Source of the DNA: Nitrospinae bacterium CG22_combo_CG10-13_8_21_14_all_47_10
GTDB taxonomy: Bacteria > Nitrospinota > Nitrospinia > Nitrospinales > VA-1
Length of the DNA stretch: 10,563 nt
NCBI GenBank assembly: GCA_002786505.1
Contig: PCTK01000027.1
Span: 1-10,563, forward strand
Reading direction: 5' to 3'
This document shows, piece by piece, positions 1-5,737 of the stretch (within the stretch, counting starts at the first letter, position 1; every line of letters begins with the position of its first letter). The position numbers and the translations under genes were made by a program. The notes under the pieces are model-generated. The model was not told the DNA's origin and searched no databases. It saw only the letters and a list, made by a program, of their open reading frames with translations.

Positions 1-1593
1 GAGCGCATTCCCATGATCTCCAAGGTGGCTATCATTTCCCCGCATGGATGGTTTGGCCAGGAGAATGTGCTGGGTCGGCCGGACACGGGGGGTCAAATTG
101 TTTACATCCTGGATCAAGTCCATGCGCTGGAAAACTATCTATTGAGTAGCCTGAAGTCATCCGGCGTAGAAACGCTTCCTAAAATCATTGTGCTGACACG
201 GCTGATTCCAAACAATGAGGGTACCCGAAGTAATGAGCGGCTTGAAAAAATCAACGGAACCCTGAATAGTTGGATACTGCGTGTGCCATTTAAAGATAAA
301 GATATGCGCACCATTCCCAATTGGATTTCCCGATTTCACATCTGGCCCTATCTCGAACAATTTGCATTGGACAGCAAAACAGAGCTATTGAAAGAGTTTG
401 ATGGAAAACCTGATATGATTGTTGGAAATTACTCAGATGGAAACCTTGTCGCTTCCCTTTTATCCTCCTGGTTGCGAGTGATCCAATGCAATATTGCCCA
501 TGCATTGGAAAAATCAAAATATCTTTGCTCCGACCTGTTTTGGCAGGATATGGAAAAGGACTATAATTTCTCCCTCCAGTTTACCGCCGATCTGATTTCC
601 ATGAATAAAGCTGACATTGTGATCGCCAGTTCTTTTCAGGAGATCAGAGGAACGGATTCAGTTTTGGGACAATATGAATCCTATTACCTTTTTTCCATGC
701 CGGAATTATTTAAAGTCGTTAACGGGATCAACCTGTTTCATCCCAAATTTAATGTCGTTTCTCCGGGTGTCAATGAGAACATATTCTTCCCGTTTACCAA
801 GTTGGATCAGCGATTGAAAAGCAGAATCGAAGATTTGGCCAATATACTTTTCGAAAAACAGGGGAACGATATATACGGTCATCTCGAAAACCCTTCGAAT
901 CCTCCTATATTCACCATGGCCCGCCTCGACAAAATCAAGAACATAACCGGCCTTGTGGAGAGTTATGGACAAAACGAAGAACTTCAAAAAAAGGCAAACC
1001 TGATCGTTATTGCCGGGAGTATTTATGCCAACAATTCTGCCGATGAGGAAGAAGGTTTTGAACTAAAAAGAATGTATGACTTGATAGAAAAATATCATTT
1101 ACAGGGGAAAATTCGCTGGCTAGGGATGCGGATTTCTAAAGCTGAAAGCGGCGAAATTTACCGAATCATTGCGGATAAACGCGGTGTCTTTGTTCAACCG
1201 GCCCTGTTCGAAGCCTTTGGACTAACTGTCCTGGAGGCCATGGCAAGCGGCTTGCCAACCTTTGCCACTCAATTCGGCGGCCCCCTGGAAATCATAGAAA
1301 ATCAAAAGAACGGATTTTGGATCAACCCCACTCAACCGGGGTTGCTCACCGCCCCTATTCTGCAGTTCTTTAATACTCTGGAAAAGCGCCCTGATTATTG
1401 GGATAAAATTTCAAAGCAGTCCATTCTCCGCATCCGAAAATTTTATACCTGGAAACTTTATTCGGAGAAAATGATCAAGTTTGCCAAATTGTATGGATTC
1501 TGGAACTATTCTGGTCAAGCTGATGAGAAAAAAGAAATCGACCATTATTGCAATTTAATTTTCCACCTGATTTTCAAAAAACGGCTGAAATGA
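1..1593 (+). CDS. Sucrose synthase, C-terminal part (5' end outside window)
   Basis: Sucrose synthase (GT4, GT-B fold) reversibly makes NDP-glucose plus fructose from sucrose and NDP in the cytoplasm. The reading frame is open to the left edge, and the codons before the Met at 13 read E-R-I-P, matching the conserved stretch just before the family's SPHG motif. That Met is therefore internal, and about 260 N-terminal residues of a usual ~790 lie outside. Counting from it, the sequence shows SPHGWFGQ near 9, PDTGGQ near 23, the active-site His163 (IAHALEK), phosphate-binding Arg304 and Lys309 (ARLDKIK), and the GT-B E-x7-E pair Glu400/Glu408 (EAFGLTVLE). The C-terminus ends normally at TGA. The plant positions that favour UDP (the Q..N pair) are Arg373 and Ser379 here. 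I infer a role in sucrose or glycogen turnover. Sucrose-phosphate synthase is often adjacent in other bacteria but would lie outside this window. The family call is near certain. Confidence 0.97.
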   Translation, partial: ERIPMISKVAIISPHGWFGQENVLGRPDTGGQIVYILDQVHALENYLLSSLKSSGVETLPKIIVLTRLIPNNEGTRSNERLEKINGTLNSWILRVPFKDKDMRTIPNWISRFHIWPYLEQFALDSKTELLKEFDGKPDMIVGNYSDGNLVASLLSSWLRVIQCNIAHALEKSKYLCSDLFWQDMEKDYNFSLQFTADLISMNKADIVIASSFQEIRGTDSVLGQYESYYLFSMPELFKVVNGINLFHPKFNVVSPGVNENIFFPFTKLDQRLKSRIEDLANILFEKQGNDIYGHLENPSNPPIFTMARLDKIKNITGLVESYGQNEELQKKANLIVIAGSIYANNSADEEEGFELKRMYDLIEKYHLQGKIRWLGMRISKAESGEIYRIIADKRGVFVQPALFEAFGLTVLEAMASGLPTFATQFGGPLEIIENQKNGFWINPTQPGLLTAPILQFFNTLEKRPDYWDKISKQSILRIRKFYTWKLYSEKMIKFAKLYGFWNYSGQADEKKEIDHYCNLIFHLIFKKRLK

Positions 1594-1613
1594 GGTCTGG
1601 TGAAGTTTCATCG

Positions 1614-1919
1614 CTACTCGTCTGCCAACTCGTCTGCCAACTCAATGATTAGCTTGAGAAAACCAACGAGTCGCAGGCGATCATCATCGTCCTCCATATC
1701 CCTCAACCAGCTTTCATAACCATATTGGACCAACTGCGTTTTCCCTGAAAATCCTTTTCCCTGTTCAGCCTCAAGATCACTCAGGCATAAAAACTCTTCC
1801 CTGGCCTGATCACTGATCTGGGTAAAACTTTCAGGGCCATGGATGTATTTATAAGTCAGTGAGGTTTCAGGTAATTGTTGTGATAATTCAGTTAAAATGG
1901 GGTGTGATTGGGCATTCAT
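1614..1919 (-). CDS. Hypothetical acidic protein, 101 aa
   Basis: I do not recognise this protein. It is 101 residues long, soluble, with no signal peptide or membrane segment. The second half is strongly acidic and looks helical: a run of four Asp near residues 77-80, then a leucine-rich amphipathic stretch ending in ELADELADE. The last residues come from a 12-bp tandem duplication. It starts with ATG, but there is no Shine-Dalgarno just upstream; the nearest GGAG is 29 nt away, on the far side of an 18-bp palindrome. It converges with the sucrose synthase gene (20 bp between stops) and diverges from gdhA. Coding status rests on a clean open frame that fills its gap and on the spacing to both neighbours, so it is probable but not certain. 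No function is assigned. Confidence 0.6.
   Translation of the reverse strand: MNAQSHPILTELSQQLPETSLTYKYIHGPESFTQISDQAREEFLCLSDLEAEQGKGFSGKTQLVQYGYESWLRDMEDDDDRLRLVGFLKLIIELADELADE
1616..1639. repeat. 12-bp tandem duplication at the 3' end of the 101-aa gene
   Basis: Two identical, directly adjacent copies of ACTCGTCTGCCA occupy 1616-1627 and 1628-1639, and the first four bases recur at 1640-1643. The unit is a multiple of three, so the frame is kept. On the minus strand it gives the repeated ELAD at the C-terminus of the hypothetical protein, directly before the stop. This looks like a slippage product. Confidence 0.9.
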
Positions 1920-1931
1920 GATATATAGAGG

Positions 1932-1949
1932 GAATAGTTTAAACTATTC
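1932..1949. promoter_or_regulatory. Perfect 18-bp palindrome between divergent genes, possible operator
   Basis: GAATAGTTTAAACTATTC is self-complementary over all 18 bases with no central spacer, centred between 1940 and 1941. It sits in the 123-bp region between the 101-aa gene (-) and gdhA (+), 12 bp upstream of the former's start codon. A perfect dyad of this length fits a site for a dimeric regulator. As RNA in the minus-strand leader it could also fold into a 7-bp hairpin with a 4-nt loop between a distant GGAG and the ATG. No regulator is identifiable. Confidence 0.45.
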
Positions 1950-1973
1950 TCCGACTTTAAGTTAAAAAGAAAA

Positions 1974-2004
1974 TTGTCAAACCATTATAGAGTACTTTTA
2001 TTAT
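1974..2004 (+). promoter_or_regulatory. Possible sigma-70 promoter of gdhA
   Basis: TTGTCA (1974-1979) and TATTAT (1999-2004) resemble -35 and -10 boxes. The 19-bp spacer is slightly long. The start of transcription would fall about 30 bp before the gdhA ATG. No sigma-54 GG/GC signature is visible in this spacer, which argues against NtrC-type control from here. A TATAAT reading the other way (complement of 1984-1989) could serve the divergent 101-aa gene but has no good -35. Confidence 0.3.
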
Positions 2005-2042
2005 CAAGGGTTTCTAAAATTAACTTGAAGGACTGAAATATT

Positions 2043-3395
2043 ATGATGACACGAGGCACTATTTTGGATCAAAACGAGTTCATGCAAGGGTTAATAAAAA
2101 GAAACCCTGGAGAAGTAGAGTTTCATCAAGCGGTTGAAGAAGTTGCCACCAGCGTTATCCCTTTTATCAATGAGAACCCTAAGTATATCGAAAGTCAAAT
2201 TCTCGAGCGGATGACCGAACCGGATCGAACAATTATTTTCCGTGTTTGTTGGGAAGATGATGAAGGAAATATCCGCACTAATCGCGGCTACCGAGTGCAA
2301 TTTAATAACGCTATTGGGCCTTATAAAGGAGGCCTTCGTTTTCACCCCTCTGTCAATTTAAGCATTCTCAAGTTTCTGGGTTTTGAGCAAACATTTAAAA
2401 ACAGCCTGACTACTCTTCCCATGGGCTCCGGAAAAGGCGGGGCAGACTTCAATCCAAAGGAAAAGTCCGAACGGGAAATCATGCGTTTTTGCCAGGCATT
2501 TATGACAGAGCTTTCCAAGCACATCGGCGAGCATATGGATATCCCCGCTGGGGATATTGGAGTGGGTTCAAGGGAAATCAGTTTCATGTTTGGCCAATAC
2601 AAACGCCTGAAAAATGAGTTCACAGGTGCTTTAACCGGAAAGGCTCTTGAGTTTGGTGGAAGTTTGATACGAAAAGAAGCCACAGGTTATGGATGCGCCT
2701 ACTTCATGGAAGAAATGTTGAAACATCAAGGTAATACCATTGCGGGAAAAACCTGCCTGGTATCAGGATCAGGGAATGTTGCCCAATATGCGGCCCAGAA
2801 ATTAATGCAGTTGGGCGGTAAGGTTATTACCATGTCCGACTCAACGGGATTCATCCACGACCCAGACGGTCTGACTGAAGAAAAACTGGAATACATCATA
2901 AAATTAAAAACTTTTCGCCGGGGAAACCTTTCTGAATTTTCCGAAAATTTCAACTGCAAGTTCTATGAAGATAAAAAACCCTGGTCGATAAAAGCAGACT
3001 TAGCCTTCCCCTGTGCCACACAAAATGAAATTGACAAAAAGGATGCAAAAATCTTGATTAAAAATGGCTGTATTGGCATTGCCGAAGGTGCCAATATGCC
3101 CTCAAATAAAGAAGCCGTCGAGGCCTTCCGCGAGGCAGGGATCGTATTTGGCCCTAGCAAGGCGGCAAACGCCGGGGGTGTTGCCGTCTCAGGCCTGGAA
3201 ATGACCCAGAATAGCATTCGCATGGCCTGGCATCGTGATGAATTGGAAGAGCGCTTGAAAAAAATCATGCAAAATATTCATCAGCAGTGCATCAACTATG
3301 GCGTAGAAAAAGACCGTATCGACTATCTCAAAGGGGCCAACCTTGCCGGATTTGTCAAGGTTGCTAATGCCATGTTGGCATATGGTGTTGTATGA
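2043..3395 (+). CDS. gdhA: NADP-type glutamate dehydrogenase, 450 aa
   Basis: This enzyme catalyses reductive amination of 2-oxoglutarate with ammonium to glutamate, the low-affinity assimilation route, as a cytoplasmic hexamer. Length and sequence follow the E. coli-type enzyme (447 aa). The substrate domain carries the YKGGLRFHPSVNLSILKFLGFEQ region, and the catalytic-lysine loop reads LPMGSGKGG with Lys131. The PAGDIGVG, FGGSLIR and ATGYG motifs follow, then a Rossmann domain with GSGNVA and a Ser after the second-strand acid (SDS), typical of the NADP-dependent class. The C-terminus has EGANMP, AANAGGVAVSGLEM and a normal end. One oddity is Ser129 where GGGKGG is usual. GAAGGA at 2027-2032, 10 nt before the first of two consecutive ATGs, supports the start at 2043. 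yajQ follows after 69 bp and may be co-transcribed, since I see no terminator between them. Confidence 0.97.
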   Translation: MMTRGTILDQNEFMQGLIKRNPGEVEFHQAVEEVATSVIPFINENPKYIESQILERMTEPDRTIIFRVCWEDDEGNIRTNRGYRVQFNNAIGPYKGGLRFHPSVNLSILKFLGFEQTFKNSLTTLPMGSGKGGADFNPKEKSEREIMRFCQAFMTELSKHIGEHMDIPAGDIGVGSREISFMFGQYKRLKNEFTGALTGKALEFGGSLIRKEATGYGCAYFMEEMLKHQGNTIAGKTCLVSGSGNVAQYAAQKLMQLGGKVITMSDSTGFIHDPDGLTEEKLEYIIKLKTFRRGNLSEFSENFNCKFYEDKKPWSIKADLAFPCATQNEIDKKDAKILIKNGCIGIAEGANMPSNKEAVEAFREAGIVFGPSKAANAGGVAVSGLEMTQNSIRMAWHRDELEERLKKIMQNIHQQCINYGVEKDRIDYLKGANLAGFVKVANAMLAYGVV

Positions 3396-3464
3396 TAAAC
3401 TCGTAAAATCTTAACAGTAATTTCTTGAACAAAATCTTCAAACATCAAAATCAGGATATGCAAT

Positions 3465-3968
3465 ATGGCTTCCAAAAGTTCATCCTTCGACATTGTCTCC
3501 ACAACCGATATGGCAGAAGTTCAGAACGCCTGTAACCAGTCCATGCTTGAAATCAGGCAACGGTTTGATTTTAAGGGAAGTAAAAGTGAGATCGAGTTGG
3601 ACTTGAAAAAGGCCCAGCTCACCATTCTCGCGGATGATGAACACAAACTAAATTCAGTGATTGATATTCTGCAAAGCAAGCTGATCAAAAGAAAGGTATC
3701 CATTAAAGCATTGGACTATGGAGCTGTTGAACCCGCATCAGGAGATACGGTCCGACAGGTTATTAGCGTCCAACAGGGAATCCCCCAGGATAAAGGAAAG
3801 GAAGTCATCAAATTTATAAAAAGCCTCGGTTTAAAAAAAATGCAGGCTCAATTGGAGGATGACAAGGTGCGAGTCACGGGAAAAGATAAAGACGACTTGC
3901 AATCGGTCATAGCCAGCCTTAAGGGAAAAGATTTTGGAATTGATATGTCCTTCACAAACTATCGATAA
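3465..3968 (+). CDS. yajQ: YajQ/UPF0234 family nucleotide-binding protein, 167 aa
   Basis: This belongs to the YajQ family: small cytoplasmic proteins with two ferredoxin-like folds that bind nucleotides. A Xanthomonas member is a cyclic di-GMP effector that partners a transcription factor. The hallmarks are the SSFDIVS start, RFDFKGSKSEIEL in the first domain, the LLKR-like KLIKRKVS segment mid-protein, a QGI..DKGKEVIKFIKSLGLKKMQAQ stretch, and the C-terminal VRVTGKDKDDLQSVI with a final F-x-N-Y/F-R. Length is normal (E. coli 163 aa). CAGGA at 3452-3456, 8 nt before the ATG, sets the start; another ATG at 3458 is out of frame. It lies 69 bp downstream of gdhA and converges with the DJ-1 homologue. 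No local partner gene reveals its role, so cyclic di-GMP binding is only by family analogy. Confidence 0.95.
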   Translation: MASKSSSFDIVSTTDMAEVQNACNQSMLEIRQRFDFKGSKSEIELDLKKAQLTILADDEHKLNSVIDILQSKLIKRKVSIKALDYGAVEPASGDTVRQVISVQQGIPQDKGKEVIKFIKSLGLKKMQAQLEDDKVRVTGKDKDDLQSVIASLKGKDFGIDMSFTNYR

Positions 3969-4023
3969 CCCGACCTGTCTCTTAATCCAGCACGGAGGTT
4001 CCCTTTTCTGTAGAAAGCGGTGC

Positions 4024-4581
4024 TCAAGAAAAACCTAAAAGCTCCAGGATTTTTTTGCCAAATATTATTCCACTGGAGTCATCGCCAGCAGTCACAATTT
4101 GTTCGGAATGAGTAAGAGGTTCGTTAACAACAAAAGCTCCTGCCTCTTCCATCTCCTGCATGCAACCGGCATGATCGGGAGCAGACACCTCCTGGCCAGA
4201 GAGCAGTCCGGCTCGCGCCAAAGAAACTACCGAGAGCCCTAAAGCCCCCACCACTTTTCCTGCCCGGTAATGATCGGTCAAAATTTGCGGCAGAATCGAA
4301 TCATTCCATATCGAGTTTTTAGCACCCTTCCCTCCTACCACCACCACTGCATCATATTTTTTATTTTGTAAATATTGTTTATCCCAGTCCACTAAAATTC
4401 CGTCAGGTGTCCATCTGGTTTTCATTTCTCCAACAGCCTCCTTCCCCGACTTTGAAAGGACTATAGTTTTAATTGCAACCTCTTCAAAAACAGTTTTTAA
4501 ATCTAATAATTGCTGATCACAAAAACGATTTTGGGGGATAACAATCAGGATGACTGCGGATTCAGCATTCACTACTTTCAC
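4024..4581 (-). CDS. DJ-1/PfpI-fold protein lacking the catalytic Cys and Glu, 185 aa
   Basis: The protein has the DJ-1/PfpI flavodoxin-like layout: first strand AVILIVIP, the VVVVGGKGA strand-turn, a nucleophile-elbow region followed by LARAGLLSGQEV, and the C-terminal VTAGDDSSG...ILELL helix. Family members are cysteine-dependent hydrolases, glyoxalases, chaperone-like proteins or sensors. Numbering from the chosen start, the elbow that usually reads A-I-C-x-S/G reads A-L-G-L-S, so Gly115 (GGG codon) replaces the nucleophile, and Arg19 replaces the supporting Glu of the first loop. Remaining cysteines are Cys21 and Cys140. GTG at 4579-4581 is chosen because GGGGAGG lies 5 nt upstream; a TTG at 4647 would add 22 residues before the fold with no ribosome site. 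Fold confident, function unknown; a classic protease or glyoxalase activity is unlikely. Confidence 0.88.
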   Translation of the reverse strand: MKVVNAESAVILIVIPQNRFCDQQLLDLKTVFEEVAIKTIVLSKSGKEAVGEMKTRWTPDGILVDWDKQYLQNKKYDAVVVVGGKGAKNSIWNDSILPQILTDHYRAGKVVGALGLSVVSLARAGLLSGQEVSAPDHAGCMQEMEEAGAFVVNEPLTHSEQIVTAGDDSSGIIFGKKILELLGFS

Positions 4582-4586
4582 TCTAA

Positions 4587-4593
4587 CCTCCCC
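4587..4593 (-). promoter_or_regulatory. Ribosome binding site deciding the GTG start of the DJ-1 homologue
   Basis: On the minus strand GGGGAGG is followed by five bases (TTAGA) and GTG. This is the only strong Shine-Dalgarno in the region and places the start just before the first beta strand of the fold. Confidence 0.7.
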
Positions 4594-4708
4594 TATATCG
4601 CTGTAATCAATTAAACTACCAGAATTTAGGGTATCAGGACAAACCAACCCAATAATTTACACATCAAAGTAGTCTTTTAACGGACAGGCATTGCATTATT
4701 GTTAAGTA

Positions 4709-4738
4709 TTGACATGATTTTTGCCCGTGTGCTAAAGA
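4709..4738 (+). promoter_or_regulatory. Probable promoter of the cold-shock protein gene
   Basis: A perfect TTGACA (4709-4714) is followed after 18 bp by TAAAGA (4733-4738), preceded by TG at 4730-4731 as in an extended -10. The predicted leader is only about 30 nt, so there is no room for the long structured cold-shock leader seen in E. coli cspA. The -10 is weak in sequence, hence the moderate score. Confidence 0.5.
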
Positions 4739-4773
4739 ACGATTACTTACCTTAAACGGGGAAAGGACACAGC

Positions 4774-4992
4774 ATGCCAAATGGAAAAGTAAAATGGTTC
4801 AGCAACCAAAAAGGCTATGGCTTCATCCAAACCAACGAAGGAGAAGATGTATTTGTGCATTTCTCCGCAATTAAATCTGAGGGATTCAAAACTTTAGAAC
4901 AGGGGCAGGAAGTAAAGTTTGAAATCAGCACAGGCCCCAAAGGGTTCCAGGCTGAAAACGTTGTGCCAAGTAAATCGGCCACCTCTCCATAA
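4774..4992 (+). CDS. Cold-shock domain protein (CspA family), 72 aa
   Basis: This is a single cold-shock domain, an OB-fold that binds single-stranded RNA or DNA and melts RNA secondary structure in the cytoplasm. It shows GKVKWF at the N-terminus, RNP1 as KGYGFI at residues 13-18, RNP2 as VFVHF at 26-30, and the closing GPKGFQAENV strand. Length (72 aa) is typical, with a short Ser/Thr-rich tail. AAAGGA at 4762-4767, 6 nt before ATG, gives a strong start. It is a one-gene unit: a promoter lies about 60 bp upstream and an intrinsic terminator starts 3 bases after the stop. Such proteins may be cold-induced or constitutive. The short leader argues against E. coli-like leader thermoregulation, but the sequence alone cannot decide the expression pattern. 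Confidence 0.97.
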   Translation: MPNGKVKWFSNQKGYGFIQTNEGEDVFVHFSAIKSEGFKTLEQGQEVKFEISTGPKGFQAENVVPSKSATSP

Positions 4993-4995
4993 TTT

Positions 4996-5018
4996 GGCAG
5001 AGGACTCTGCCCTTTTTT
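4996..5018 (+). terminator. Intrinsic terminator of the cold-shock gene
   Basis: GGCAGA (4996-5001) pairs perfectly with TCTGCC (5006-5011) around a GGAC tetraloop, followed after one C by six T (5013-5018). The hairpin starts 3 bases after the TAA. It is a textbook rho-independent terminator. Confidence 0.92.
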
Positions 5019-5029
5019 GATTTTCCTCT

Positions 5030-5035
5030 TATAAT
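5030..5035 (+). promoter_or_regulatory. Perfect -10 box upstream of the ABM-like gene
   Basis: TATAAT lies 33 bp before the GTG start and just after the cold-shock terminator, where a new promoter would be expected. No recognisable -35 exists at 16-18 bp, because that position falls in the terminator stem. This is a candidate only. Confidence 0.35.
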
Positions 5036-5055
5036 CTGGTATGCGCCCCATTTTC

Positions 5056-5062
5056 AAAGGAG
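5056..5062 (+). promoter_or_regulatory. Strong Shine-Dalgarno setting a GTG start
   Basis: AAAGGAG is followed by a 6-nt spacer and GTG at 5069. The in-frame ATG at 5081 is 18 nt from this site, so GTG is the better start. Confidence 0.75.
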
Positions 5063-5068
5063 CCCCTT

Positions 5069-5377
5069 GTGCCTATTTTGATGACAGCCCGCTACCAGGT
5101 CCGGCCCCACGCCATTGACCGCTGTAAAAAAGCCATTCAACTTTTGGTTGAGCATGTTAAGGAAAATGAGAAAGAAACACTCTTTTACATGGCCCAGCAA
5201 GAGGTATTAAATCCCTATGCTTTTTTGCATGTTATGGTGTTCAAAGATGAAGTGGCCCTGACCTTACACCGTTCCTCGAAGGCGGCAGAACATTTCGTCA
5301 AAGTCCTGTATCCTGAAACACTCGACCCCCTGGAGTTTAAGGAATACAATATGACTGCCACAAACTTCACTCTATAA
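5069..5377 (+). CDS. ABM-domain (antibiotic biosynthesis monooxygenase-like) protein, 102 aa
   Basis: This is a small single-domain protein of the dimeric alpha/beta-barrel ABM superfamily, resembling YgiN-type quinol monooxygenases. The pattern fits: an N-terminal strand (ILMTARYQVRP), a long helix with VEHVKENEKETLFY, the strand holding NPYAFLHVMVFKDE, then ALTLHRSSKAAEHF, where the His-Arg-Ser turn is characteristic, and a final strand. Length is usual for the family (about 95-105 aa). It starts at GTG behind AAAGGAG. Members range from cofactor-free oxygenases to haem-degrading enzymes and proteins of unknown role, and the substrate cannot be told here. It lies downstream of the cold-shock terminator and converges on the minus-strand operon with only 8 bp between stops. 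Superfamily assignment is good; enzymatic activity is unproven. Confidence 0.85.
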   Translation: MPILMTARYQVRPHAIDRCKKAIQLLVEHVKENEKETLFYMAQQEVLNPYAFLHVMVFKDEVALTLHRSSKAAEHFVKVLYPETLDPLEFKEYNMTATNFTL

Positions 5378-5385
5378 ACAGTCCA

Positions 5386-5712
5386 TCACTCATTAATATC
5401 CTTCAGAAGTCCTGCCGCTTCCTCCAATTCGTTCATAAGGCCTGGGGGAGGGTTCATGGAACCGGCCCCCACCTGATCGCCGTTTTTCAGCTTTTCAGAC
5501 ACTTCTAACTTTACCTCGCCGCTATCTAAAAAATATTTACGCAACTGATAATGCCGGTCAACCCGAATCCAATTTTTTCCATCCCCGGAAAGCTCATCAG
5601 TTCCAAGCAGAGCTTTTTTCCTGATAAAGGTAACCAGATTCTCCGAGGGCACATTAGTGACCTTGTTTTTACCCCGGCGAATCATCACCACTTTTAAAGG
5701 TTTGACCGACAT
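5386..5712 (-). CDS. Small conserved-looking hypothetical protein, 108 aa
   Basis: I cannot name this protein. It is soluble, with a basic N-terminal third (KVVMIRRGKNKV) and an acidic C-terminus ending in a probable helix (LMNELEEAAGLLKDINE). Residues around 25-62 (ENLVTFIRKKALLGTDELS-GDG-xxW then a hydrophobic x-x-YF) recall the small GYF-2-like or zinc-ribbon-linked modules of deltaproteobacteria, where a loop precedes a Trp and a final aromatic. That resemblance is from memory and weak. A Pro-rich stretch (MNPPPGLMNE) follows. It is the last gene of the minus-strand run, 25 bp after the lspA stop. There is no Shine-Dalgarno before the ATG; instead TATAAT ends 8 nt upstream, so a leaderless transcript is possible. 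An alternative Met start 9 codons in also lacks a ribosome site. Confidence 0.75.
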   Translation of the reverse strand: MSVKPLKVVMIRRGKNKVTNVPSENLVTFIRKKALLGTDELSGDGKNWIRVDRHYQLRKYFLDSGEVKLEVSEKLKNGDQVGAGSMNPPPGLMNELEEAAGLLKDINE

Positions 5713-5720
5713 GGAAATAA

Positions 5721-5726
5721 ATTATA
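5721..5726 (-). promoter_or_regulatory. -10-like TATAAT just upstream of the 108-aa gene
   Basis: On the minus strand TATAAT is followed by eight bases and then ATG, in the 25-bp gap after lspA. If used, transcription would begin at or very near the start codon. There is no clear -35 (CAACGC at the 17-bp position), and AT-rich gaps give such matches by chance. Confidence 0.22.
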
Positions 5727-5737
5727 AAGGACGGGAA

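Noticed and set aside
13..15. ATG near the left edge as the true start of sucrose synthase
   Set aside because: The frame is open before it and encodes residues matching the conserved stretch preceding SPHG; the protein would lack its whole N-terminal third and there is no ribosome site.
1587..1612. TGAAA...TTTCA inverted repeat after the sucrose synthase stop
   Set aside because: Only 5 AT-rich pairs with a long loop and no T-tract, so it is not a credible terminator.
3990..4035. Possible bidirectional terminator between yajQ and the DJ-1 homologue (AGCAC...GTGCT arms, and a small TTTCT/AGAAA hairpin)
   Set aside because: The 5-bp arms are about 25 bases apart and neither strand has a U-run directly after the stem.
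4582..4647. N-terminal extension of the DJ-1 homologue from a TTG at 4647
   Set aside because: No Shine-Dalgarno precedes it, the extra 22 residues lie outside the fold, and a strong GGGGAGG supports the GTG at 4581.
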